Part shown: positions 12,501-24,500 of the stretch, in pieces
How positions within the stretch are numbered: position 1 is the stretch's first letter
How the letters are laid out: each line of letters opens with the position of its first letter
DNA from: Oxyruncus cristatus
Taxonomy: Eukaryota; Chordata; Aves; Passeriformes; Cotingidae
DNA: 64,000 bases
Assembly (NCBI GenBank): GCA_013399855.1
Contig: VXAY01007418.1
Location: 220,169 to 284,168, forward strand
Direction: 5' to 3'
Made by a program: the position numbers and the translations under genes
The notes under the pieces: generated by a model
Database searches by the model: none
The model's input: the letters and a program-made list of their open reading frames with translations, nothing else
Told to the model about the DNA's origin: nothing

Positions 12501-15500
12501 TGGGCTGGAAAGGAGGAGGTTTTTGGTCATCAGGGACAGTGGGGGTTTGAACAGCAGCGAGTGGGAACAGCAGGGGCAAAAGTCTCTGCAATTTGGGAGC
12601 TGGAGCCTTACATTTTTTGAGGCACATTATGAAGACTATTAGTAAGTGCAGCTGGGTTCTGGCCAGGTAATCCCTGAGGGCACTTCCATTTCCAGGTGGG
12701 AATGGTGGCTCACAGCCTCAGGGCTTGCCAGGTATGAAGAGTCTCTTACCCAGATCCCAGGCCCTAAACAGGATGGAAGTTGTACGAGACGGAAAAATAT
12801 CCTCTCCCAATTATTTGAGAAACTCAAGGATTTTAAGATCCTGACTTCAGGAAAAGCCTGACTTCAGATAAAGCCCAGGAGATCAGAGTTTCTTCATAGA
12901 GGGTTTTATAAAAACTAGTCCTCAACAAAACCTAAAAAGAGAAAAATCCGCTTTGCCTCCATCCCTCCACTCCCCTCGCTCCTCACACACACCAAATCCA
13001 GTTTCTGGAGGCAGAAAAGCATCTTCCCAGTGCGTCTCTGACAGGAAAAGATTGCCCAAATATTCCACATGATTAAATGCTGTGCAGTAGCCCTCTTACA
13101 AGCAGGGAGGGTCTGTAGAGTCAGTTTTGCCAAAAAGAAAAACCACGGTGTTCATCCTGTCAGTTGAATTTGGAGGGTGATGAGAGGAGGGGAAGACAAT
13201 TTACCTCATCTCCAACCTCCCTGCCTCCTCTTAGCCCTTCACTTTTTAAGAACCAGGAGCTCTGTAGTCCAGCCCCTTGTAACCAGGCACAAGGGATTTT
13301 AGTGTGGGCAGGAGAATCCAACAGATCTGGCCCTGGCTTTCTTTAAACCCCCTGCTAAATCCAGGTCTGAGTGCAGGAATTCTGCAAGTGTCAGATCCTG
13401 CAGAGGGAACAAAAGACTGTGTGGTCAAACACAGGGAGCCAAGGGGAAAGGGCTGGAGGTTTGAATATTCCTGTGGATTCCTGACCAGCATATGGAACGT
13501 GCTGCAGGCAGGAGGGGGGAACTGGGGAATCTTTCGAATGAGACTTAGAGGAACAAAGGCTTTTCCAACAGGGAAGAGCATCCCACAACTAAGGGCATCT
13601 GTCTGATCATCGGTGGGTGAGCTGAGTCACGTCTTGTTGGGGTTTATGCCTCACATTTTACACAATCCTAGTGTTTTCAGTGGGATGATTCAGTTGTTAA
13701 AGAAACCCCAGTTGCTGTGGGTCTCCCACAATTCTCTCTCGAGTAGATTTTGAAGTCCCATTAACTTCAGTGGGTGAGGAATCGTGCCATAAATAGCTAC
13801 AGTTTTTGCTATTATTGCTTGCAAATGCCTGAATCTTGACTTTGGGCTCCCCCAGAGCCGACATCCAGTGGAGAAATAAAAGAAGCAGAAGGGGTGATCT
13901 GCAGTTTTGAGCAAGGAAACAAACCTCTTCTTTTCCATGGAAATGTGCCACGTGCAGCTAATGGAGCAGGGCTCTGGATCAGCACCACGAACCTCGTCCC
14001 CAAAGCCTGGAAACCAAACCAGTACTGACCAACCCACCGGGGATAATCCCAGCTGGGAGTCTAAGCAGTAGGCTCAGGACTACCACTAACGCTGGCTTTT
14101 GGCCAATCCTGTGCCAAAAGACAGTTTAAGGAGGTATTTAAGAAGTGTAATGAAGCAGACTTATGGCTGTTTAATGAAGCTCTTCCCCAGTAGCTCAGGA
14201 GCAGGAAACAGTTGTTTGAAGAACTTACAAGAGGATAGTGGAAAACAGAACCAGCAGAAGGAGAAAACAGCCTCAGATCGAATGAAAAATGACAGGTAGG
14301 GGAAGCAAGGACATGAAATATCTTCAAAGTAAAGGCAGGCAGCTTGCAGATGCAGGAGATGAGTCATTTGAAAGATATAAAAATGGCATAAATCAAAATA
14401 TTCAAAATACAGTAACCAGTTTATGGGTCAGAATGTCAAGTCAGGATGTGATGTTGTTGTTGTTGAAGCTGGTTGGGAAGAGAGAGGTGAGTGCCTGGCT
14501 GGAAAAGAGTGTTATTTTAAAGCCAGCCACCAAAAATGAAAGGAGAAACAAATTTAGACATTAATGCAGGCAGACAAAGGCAGGCTGGGAGCAGGAAAGC
14601 AGATCCCAGTTTCATCTACCTAAATAGGACAATCTGTGGATAAGACCAACCAGAGAAAAGGTACAGCAAAAAAAAAAAAAAGGCAAAGGAGATGAAGGAT
14701 AACACATTCCAAGCCCACAAAAGAGGGGAGGAAGGATCAAAATTCCCCAAGGCTGAATGGCCAGGAGGGAAGAGACATGGGAATGAGGTGGGAGACAATT
14801 TGGGGAAGAAAATGAGGGCTGACTGCACTGAACACCGATGATGACGTAAATCAGGAGGACAACAGACTGCACTGGGTCTGCCTTTGTCCAGGGAAAGGTT
14901 GGTAAAAGCTGGGACAAGAGCAGCTGGGGCGGAATGTCAACAGGAGAGGTCAAACTGCCAGAAAAAAAAGAGAGACCCAGACAGTTTTACAGTGGATTCA
15001 GTGAGCCTGGGGCTGCAGGGAGGGATGAGCAGCAGGAGCAAACGGGCAGGTTGTGTTTCATTTACTTTGTGCGAGACTGTGGCACAGGGACACCAGGGGG
15101 AGTATCAGGGGGAAAGGAACGGAGAGGTTGGGAGATTGGATGATGTCACCGATTATTGGCAATACCGGTGACTCCCTTATTTTGGGGTCACCAAAATAAG
15201 CTGAGGGTCAGAAGGAAGTCAGAAATTAAAATCCTCAGTCCCTGAAACACAGAGAAGTTGGAGAGGTAAGATAAAAGCATAAAAAGAGAAGTCAAGACAA
15301 GGGAATGGGAGGGTGGAGTGAAAGCTCCATAATTAGAGCCAAGTGCTGTTTCCATAAGTCCCTCCTCAGTTTCACTCCATGCCAGGCAGTGCCTTGCACA
15401 TTCACAGCCTCCCATACTGGGCTGTGTCCTGAAGAACTTGCAAATGGAGTATTTTAAAAACACAGGGCCCTCAGTGAAGTGTCTGCTGCCACGCCAAGTG

Positions 15501-18500
15501 ATCCGCACCATTGTTCAGCTGTAATTAAACTGGAGGCGCATTATTTGCTCAAACACTACTGTTTAATTTTATCTGTTTGCTCCAGAAGGTGTTTTCCATT
15601 TTCCCATCGCTGTGCTGTGAATAGACAATGCCTAACCAATTTCCAGGAAGCAGTCTTTTCTTTTTTTATTATTATTATTATTTTTTAAAGTGAAAGGCAG
15701 ATGCTGAGAAGAACAAATTAGTTCAAGTGTAAAGGTTTCCACAGTCCCTCTGAGAGCCATTCCAGCCTGATGCCTTGGGACTGTTCAAACCTCTCTCCAA
15801 ACAAAGGCTGCTGTGAGTGTAAATCTCATTATCATACAACAGCCCTGCTTGACCTGCCTTTGCTCCTCGGTGAAGTGATTGAAATGTAGACAAGCTCCAG
15901 CAGTAAAAGTAAATTTACATTAGTCTGACAGGCCAGAATCTGAATCACTGCAAGAGTTTTGCAAAGGGAATTTCACACCACCAAACCCTCAGTCTGCACT
16001 GACTGAAGCCACTCTCAGCCAACATTTTGGTTTCCAGAAACTGGAGGAATCCAGACAGAAGTTTGAGCACATCCCCTCTGGGAAGGGGCTGTGGATTCAG
16101 GAGAGGGCCCTGATCAGGACTTCACTGCAATAGCCTTTCTTTTTATGAGTGTAAATACACACAAATCCTTACCCTGGAGCAGATCTAGCAATGACGGGTT
16201 TTTCCAGGGTGGATTTCATCATTCCATGTTGGGCTGACAGTTTTGACAAACAACAAGCCATTGCAAGGTTCGCTGGGAGCCATAAAATACCCTTTTCAGT
16301 TGCCACTTGAGCCTTCCCAGAACCCCAGGGCTGGTGGCAGCCTGGATGAAACAAATGCCCTTTCCTTGTAGTATAGAAATTCCTGTATATTCAGGAACCC
16401 TAAATGTCTTCCTGGACAAACTACTGAAAAGGGGACATTAAGCAGCAGATACTCCCCACCAGGGAGCCTCATGTCCCATCTGCAACCCTGTCTTGCACAA
16501 CCCCCTCAGTAGAAAGGGAGGTTACATCGAGTTTTTGCCAGGACCAGGTAGATCCCTGAGAAAGAACCAGCAATATCCCTCTTTGAGGATGATTTGAAAA
16601 TCTTGGAGCTGGGGGTTGGCATCCCATGAGCAGCCCTGAGCCACAGCCTTGCTCTCAGGAGGGTCTTTTCAGGAGCATCATTACAGATCAAGGAGCTTTG
16701 GCAACGAGTTGTTCAGTGCAGCTTTGGAACCAGGGAAAATCATGGAATGGTTTGGGGGGGAAAGGACCTTAAAGAACATCCAGTTCCAACCCCCTGCCAT
16801 GGGCAGGGACACCTTCCACTATCCCAGGTTGCTCCAAGCCCCGTCCAACCTGGCCTTGGACAATCCCAGGGATGGGGCAGCCACAGCTTCTCTGGGCAAC
16901 CTGTGCCAGGGCCTCCCTACCCTCCCTGCCAAGAATTCCTTCCCAATCTCCCATCTCTCCCTGCCCTCTGGCAGTGGGAAGCCATTCCCTGTGTCCTGTC
17001 CCTCCATCCCTTGTCCCAAGTCCCTCTCCAGCTCTCCTACAGACCCCTTTCAAGTACTGAAAGGCCACAATAAGGTCATTCCAGAGCTTTCTCTTCTCTG
17101 GGCTGAACACTCAGCCTGGAGAACACCTGGACATGGAAAATTACAGGAGATGTTTCTTCTCCCCGAGCACAAACTGCTTGGAAATTAGGACTTCTGTGGG
17201 AATATAACCTGACGCTGTTACAGAAAAAAAAACCTGCCTGTGCAGGTTTCTGCTCAAACTCTCCAAGTTAAAGTGAAAGCAACAGAAACCAGCCCTCATT
17301 TCCTTTGTGCTTCTTTGCCCAGGTTACTGAGTACCACATTCCCTATGATGCATCCTCTCTCCCAGCAGTTTTGGGAAGTGCAGGAAGAGCTGGTATCCAC
17401 CCCCTTCAGAGGGCTGACGCAAGGGACAGGCTCACGAGGGCTCACTTTCGCTCTCACAGCTTAGGGGAAAACCCAAAGCTTCAGTGACATCTAAATAAGA
17501 GGTGATCCACGGGCTGCTGGATTGAGGATTTGTTTCGGTCGTGCTGGTGAATGGAAGCCAGAATTTACTAGTCTTACGTTTCATAGGATCCAGTGAAGAT
17601 GCAAATTTCCCAAACAATTAAATACCCAGGCCATGATGGAGCTGCATCCCAGCGTATTTTCTAATGAACCCCCCCTCCCTTGCCTCCAAGCAGTGGGCTG
17701 GGCAGGCTCCCAGCAGAACTGGTGGGAAACGGGTGGGAATGGGGGTTGTGGGCTGGCTGAGGGATTTGTTACCCGAGCCCCAGTTCTGTACTTCGTATTT
17801 GGCTCAACTAAGGGTCCTTCCTTCTTCTGCTCTCTGATGAAAAGTATGTTCTATTCAAGTTTGCAAACCCGCTCGCAAAAAGCCACTGTCACCTTTGATC
17901 CAAGGACACATTTGTGCTGATTGGATTGTCAAAAAAAGTATTTTAAGCTCGTGTCTGTCAGAATGTGGGTCACCCTTTGTGAAATGGGTACATTTGGATT
18001 TGATTTATGGGGTTAATGAATCATTAATAGATGTTGTGGGGATAAGTAATCCACATTTTAGATGCCTACAAGCAATCCATTAACCTGCTGGTCTTGTGCA
18101 GCCTGTAGGAATTAACCATTTGTTGAAATTGTTGGAATAAAAATGAGCCTTTTCACTGCTTCTTTAACATATGGCTGAACACTGCTCCTCACAGGGAAGG
18201 ATATTTGTAGGGAAGGATATTTGTTGGGTTGGAAAAAGACACCTTCTGGCTACCAAGTCCCAGATTCCTTGGATCCTTTCCATGACCCTGGGGCACTAAA
18301 TTCCAACTAATTCACACCCACATTTAAACTGGAGGTGAGTGGTTGCCTCACTTGTGGCTTGCAGAGATCGCCCTTTGAATTGTGAGATGTGATATCCTTG
18401 TAAAGGACAATTCACTTGAACATATTTTTTGCTTGCCTACAATCACAGAATCCCACAATGGTTTGGGTTGGAAGGGACTTTAAAGATCATCCCATCCCAC

Positions 18501-21500
18501 GGTCTGCCATGGGCAGGGACACCTTCCACTATCCCAGGTTGCTCCAACCTGGCATGGAACACTTCCAGGAATGGGGGCAGCCACAGCTTGTCTGGGCAAC
18601 CTGTGCCAGGGCCTCTCCATCCTCACAGCCAGGAATTCCTTCCCAATATCCCATCTCTCCCTGATCTCTGAGAGTGGGAAGCCATTCCTGTCCTGTCCCT
18701 CCATCCCTTGTCCCCAGTCCCTCTCCAGCTCTCCTGGGGCCCCTTTAGGCACTGGAAGGGGCTCCAAGGTCTCTTTTCCAGGCTGAACAGCCCCATCTCT
18801 CTCAGCCAGCCAATGTTTTTTTCAATTCCCATCAGCTGACACAGTGAAATTACCTCTCAAAAATGCTTCTTTCTTAGTCCTGCATTCGACGGAACGTGCT
18901 TTACGTGATCACAGTCAACAGTAAACCCCAACCACAAGATCCCTTTAGTCAAAGGCTGCAAGTATCTTCAAAACAAACATCTTTAGTTCTGAGGCTGCAA
19001 CTCCAGGGCTGGGGCAGTGCTGGGACAGTCCCAAAAAGAGAGACACGGAGGGGCTGGAGCGTGTGCAGGGATGGAAACACACCTGGTGAAGGGGCTGGAG
19101 CACCAGGAGCAGCTGAGGGAGCTGGAGGGGCTCAGCCTGGAGAAAAGAGGGATCAGGGATCTGGCTCCCTGACAGTAGGGGGGGTTAGGGTTAGGAGGGG
19201 GTCAAGCTCTGCTCCAAGGGAACAAGGGACAGGATGAGAGGGAGTGGCCTCCAGTTGCGCCAGGCGAGGCTTAGATTGGACACTGGGAACCATTTCTTTC
19301 CCAAAAGGGCAGTCAGGCATCGGAAGGGGCTGCCTGGGGCAGTGGTGGCACTTGAGGACACGGTTTCGTGCTGACCACACTAGTGGTGCCTGGCGGACTG
19401 ACGGACCTGACGATCTCCCAAGGTCTTCTCCAACCTTAACAATTCCGTGATTTCTAAAGGGGCTGCCGAAGCAGCAGCTGGCATTTGCAGCCCCCCCCAC
19501 CCTCCTTCATCCCCAGTGCAGTCACTCACGTCTGGCATGATCTCGATCTTCTCGTAGCGGCGCTTGTAGGGCAGGGTGAGCACCTCGGCGCGGCGGTAGG
19601 ACATGGGCGGGGGCTGGCAGTCCACCATCAGGTCCGTGCGGTGCGACTGGGTGGGCGGGGGCTGCGTGTACTGCTCCGGGCACACCACGTGCAGGGGCTG
19701 CAAAACAGGAGGAGCCGTGTCCTTAAATCACCACTTCGGTATCAGCGGTTGCCACGAGGAGAGGAAAAAAAGGAAGAAGACGGAGTAGATTTTTCGTCCA
19801 AATCCTTGTCGTCTAAACTGGAAGCAAATGGCTGGAGCGGTGGGGGCCGTCCCGAATTGTCACACAGATGTGTCAACACAAAAGGGAGGGCACTTGGTGT
19901 GTTCAGCTGGAGAAGAGGAGGCTGAGGGGAGACCTCACTGCAGTTACAACTTCCTGGGGAAGGGAAGAGGAGGCACTGAGCTCTGTGGGGACCAGGGACA
20001 GAACCTGAGGGAGTTGTGTCAGGGCAGGGTTAGGTTGGATCTCAGGAAAAGGTTCTTCCCCCAGAGGGTGGTTGGGCACTGAACAGGCTCCCCAGGGCAG
20101 TGGTCACAGCAGCAAGGCTGCCAGAGCTCAAGGAGCATTTGGATGACAGGCACAGGGTGTGACTTTTTGGGATGGTCCTGTTGGATGATCCTCTTTCAGC
20201 TCAGCGTATCCTGTGGTTCTGTGAAAAACATCAGCACAACAAGCAACGCTTTGAGCCTTCGTGACCTGTCAGCAATACGTTGACAGAGCAGAACCAGGCT
20301 GGTGGCCACAAGGATTGTAGCAGGATTTAAGGAAGGCAGAGGAGAAGACAGTGGTTCTGCAAAGTGTTTTGGAGACAGCACAACACATCAGGAAAAACAT
20401 GGGAGAAGATGCTTATCCAAAAGCAGGCTGTGGCAATTCCATCCGTTGTGCAGCGGCAAGGCACAACAATGAGATAAAATGATCCAGGAGGTTTGGAAGA
20501 GCATGTGTGAAGTATCTCTGAGTTCAACAAGTTGAAGGCAAAACACAGGGAAAAACTCAGCCAGGAAAAAAATCTGAGTATTACTTTGATCGTGTCATGA
20601 GTCAGAAAGCAAATTTCAATAGAAACAAGTGGGATGGACCGGGAGAGGCCACTAAAGCCCAAAAGAGTCAAGGGGGGGAATGCAGAGACTACAAGATTCC
20701 TCTGGCCTTTTTCCCAGACCTCTCCTAAAGGAGAGCTCAATGCTCTGGGATCTCTCATGGGAAGAAAAAAAAAAAAGGTGTTGTCCTGATTTTTGTTTAA
20801 TGTATCAGTTGTTCACAGTTGAGCTATTTATTTCAGGGGCATGAAGAAACATAGGAAAAGGCAACAGAAAAATCCTTACCTGTACTTCTTTGAGCAGTTT
20901 AGACACCTGAATAAAATTGAGCCTTGTGTCAATGGGACAGTAAACACATTTCATTGCCAAGGGCTGATACGGAGCCAGAGCATCCAGGTAAGAGAAATCA
21001 GGTTCTGGAGAGAGAAATGTTGGAAACACTGAACGTTTGTTAACAACAAACACGGCCCAATCCTTCTCAGATTCCACATTCAGGAATTAAAGGAGCTGTT
21101 GTTTCAGCAGTGTTAATTCTGTTATAGATTTCTCTTCCCTTCCTCCCCCCTCCCCATTATTTTCAATTAATTTGATGAAAATTACGCCCACAATTAGTCT
21201 TCCCTTAATCAAGCAACAGAGCAACACTATTCCATTTGAACACATTATTGCATGATTTTTAGAGCAAATTTAATCATGACAAAAACACCACCTCTTCTTT
21301 TTAATCAGATCCCGTAAAAGAAGGCAAGATGTGTCATTTTGGGTCTCATAAAGGTAACTCAAATGGCAGCCTGGTTTTCAACTGTGATAAAAATGCAGCA
21401 TAAAGATCATATTGTTATATATTTATATATGTATTCTTCTGAATCTGAGTGCCAGGTTTAGACTGGTGGAAAAGCAAAGGGCCTTTCATTACTGACTTTT

Positions 21501-24500
21501 AAAAATCAGATTAGAGGTTTGCCAGGGAAAAGTCAGGCAGCAAATGGGTTTTTACTCACACAGAGAGAAATAAAACATTGACAATATTACAGAAAAAGAC
21601 TGGGGTTTTTTTTGGGGTGGATGACAAATGTAGATCTCGGGTGACACAGTGTAGGGTAGATGTAACCTCTTGATTCTGGGGGTCACCAGCTAATGATGTG
21701 GAAATGCTTATGCCATCACCACCTACCCGACAACTGTGGGATAGAGGACACAAGGGAATGCTGGAAAGAGGAAAACTGGTATTAGTTTGATAAGGACAGA
21801 ATGCGAAAAAAGGGAAAGGGATGGATGGAAGCCTTGTCTGCTGGATTATCCTGAACCAGAGGACACCCTGCAGGGCGAAGTGCAGTTCCAAGCCTTGCTG
21901 GAGAACAGCACGAGGTGTTTCTCTGGTACCTGCTCAGGCTGTGAAAGGAGGAACTTAAAGGAGACTGAAATTCGGAGACTCCTGAGCAGAGCACAGGGCT
22001 GCATTTCTCCTGGAGACAGCAAGGGAAAATCTCCTTCAAATCTCAGCACCCAGCAGGACATCCAGCATAAAGACAAGTTAATTGCTCTCCCAAAAATCTG
22101 CTGCTGGCTGAGCACCAGTGAGTGATGGGGGGATATTCACCCTGTGAGAGCAGAACACGGCGCCAGCCAAGGATACAGAAGTTTGGAGCCTTTAAAGGGA
22201 TCATTTTCCCAGGTGTAAAGCAATTGTCTGGGAACATTAAAGTGAGAAATATTAACGAGGACATCTTACAAGATGCCCCAAAAGCCATGAATCCACAAAC
22301 ACGAACTACAAATTGCACTGGGCAAAAAGCCACGTTAGTTAAAAGCAGATGTGGTGGTGGCAGTGAAACAAAGCCTAAAAATACCCATGTAAAAATGGCA
22401 TTTAGTGTCAGTTAAATTTAACAGCAGTGAGCAGAAGTTTAAAAATAGGAGTACTGGGAAGGCAGCTAGTTGAAGAATGATCAGGGATCAATTAGGGTTA
22501 AATCAGAAGACATTTTAAAAGTCACTGGGGAAAACAGAAAGCTTAAGTCAGGTAGAGCTCCTCTGTTGGAGATGTGACGTGAAATTGTAAAAAGTAAGTT
22601 TAAAAAAGTTATGAGAAGAAAGTTTTTCCATCCCATCTGAGGAGATTTGAGGCAGCACCTGCTCATATTGAGTATTTCTGAGTCAGAGGCTCAGATAATG
22701 GTACAGACATGGATTTTTGATCTGGGAATCGCAAAGGGCACCCAGTCTATAGTGTGTCTCTGAACAACAGGAACATGATAGGAACTTAAAAGGAACATAA
22801 GGGGAACATAAGAGCCTTGGAAAAGTGAGAAATTCTGACGAAGGGATCCTAACCCCAGACTTGGAAAAATCTTCACATGTGAAAAACTCAACTTGAGCTG
22901 GTCTCAGCTCGTGTGACCCCACAGGAACTGCTGTTCTGAAACCACCACAAATCCAAAGTCACCCGTCTGGTGGCAAACTGTGCTCGTCAAGGACACGCAG
23001 CGACTTTTCCTGACAGAATTGCAGCTTCTCCCCCAGGACTCCTGATCCACTGCTGTGTGACACGGAGTTATAAAACCTTCCCCTGCACAGCACTGAGCGG
23101 GTTTAAGATGTCCCAGGGAGCTGGTTTTTAAGGCATTGCCGTTACCAGAGCAAGAAGCAGCTTCTTTGTACCGCGTCTCCTTCCAGAATTTCTTTGTGGC
23201 TCGGTGGTGTTCGATATTTTTAATCAATAATCTACTCAATAGTGCTCCAGCAGGAATGTTTGCAATGACAGGAGCCAGCAGAGCAGCACCACAGCTCCCT
23301 CACAGCTGGGGTCCTGCTGCTGCTGGTTTAATCCATATTCTTGGAGTTGTTTTTTACATCACAGATTGGAAAGGTGGAGACTACCTGGCTCCTGTGGACT
23401 GAACAAGCAGTGTCACCATTAACAACGCTGGATGGCCTGTAGTTTAAAGGCCTTGATTATTAGAAACCAGGAGTCTTTCACGGGAAAAGCTAAAATATCA
23501 TCTGCTCTCACAACCGCTTCAATGGTTTTTCATAACCACAGATCTTAGCTTAAACCAGAAAAACTGTAAAACAATAAATTAACATTTATTAATTTAATAT
23601 TAATGTAATTTTATTGGGCATCGATGCTTCAGATTTTCACTGGAGTTACCAAGAACAGAAGAATTTAATCTCCTGGGAATTTCTACAGCCACAGATCATA
23701 GAATAATTTAGGCTGGAAAAAACCTCTAAGGTCACTGGGTCCAACTGCCAAGTCCACCACTTTTAAACCACGTGGTTTTGTTCCAGCTGAGGCATCTTTT
23801 TTTGAGGGAAGCCAAAAGTCTTAAAGCTGAGGTTGCAGAAGTAGTTTCATTTGGGTAAAAATGGAAGAAAGGGACAATTTCTACTTCAAGTATTAAATGG
23901 AAAAAGTAGGACTGGGACTAGAGAGTCAGAAGGAAGTAGGAACATCCTGCCCAGTGGATGTGCCTCCAGACAGAGACAAAAGCCACGGACAGATGAATTT
24001 AGGAAACGAACCACCTGGAATCGCTGTGCACTCCAAGGTCACCCAATCAAAGCAGCTCTCAACTGGTGCTTTATTTGAAGTATAAACTGGGAAAAAAAAA
24101 GGCTCCAAGACCATGACCCGATGCACCTCCAGGTTGTCAGGACTGACATTCCAATGCCTTAACAACCTGCCAGGCTCCGACAGAAGTGCTCGACTGCCCC
24201 GGTCCACAGAGGATTAGGATTTAACACAGAAAGGTCAACTGCCTCTCCCTTCAAAAGGACACAGAACGAGAGTTCCTGCCATTAAAGGCCAGTTTCTGAC
24301 ACCCTGGGCAGCACACTCAGAACATGATTAATGCCACCGATTCCCCAGGGATTCATGAAACACACACCCCAGCAAAGGCTCTGCACACTCCGAACGGAAC
24401 TTCCAGCCAGAGCAGAATTTGCTATTTCCAAGACAATGCAGATCTAGTTTGCAATTTTACCAATTACAGTAATTAGGGCTTGTCTCCTGAACTACTCCAG

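Larger units (their letters stand above)
8932..19529 (-). other. INTS9 intron 14 (10.6 kb)
   Basis: The longest intron. It contains two CR1 copies on the minus strand (16738, 18440), one on the plus strand (19012), a degenerate LINE-like stretch (about 11830-12640), A14 at 14668, an (ATT)n tract at 15668, paired hairpins at 15145-15200 and repeat-free AT-rich blocks at 15470-15960 and 17890-18160. No nested gene was recognised. Confidence 0.8.

Noticed and set aside
16649..17188. Frames such as the 179-codon one and similar ones at 53202-53906 and 62805-63149
   Set aside because: They are translations of CR1 3' non-coding regions and recur with the same peptide style in every CR1 copy.
19180..19196. 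GGTTAGGGTTAGG as an interstitial telomere repeat
   Set aside because: Only about two units, inside a CR1 copy that has a similar G/T-rich stretch.
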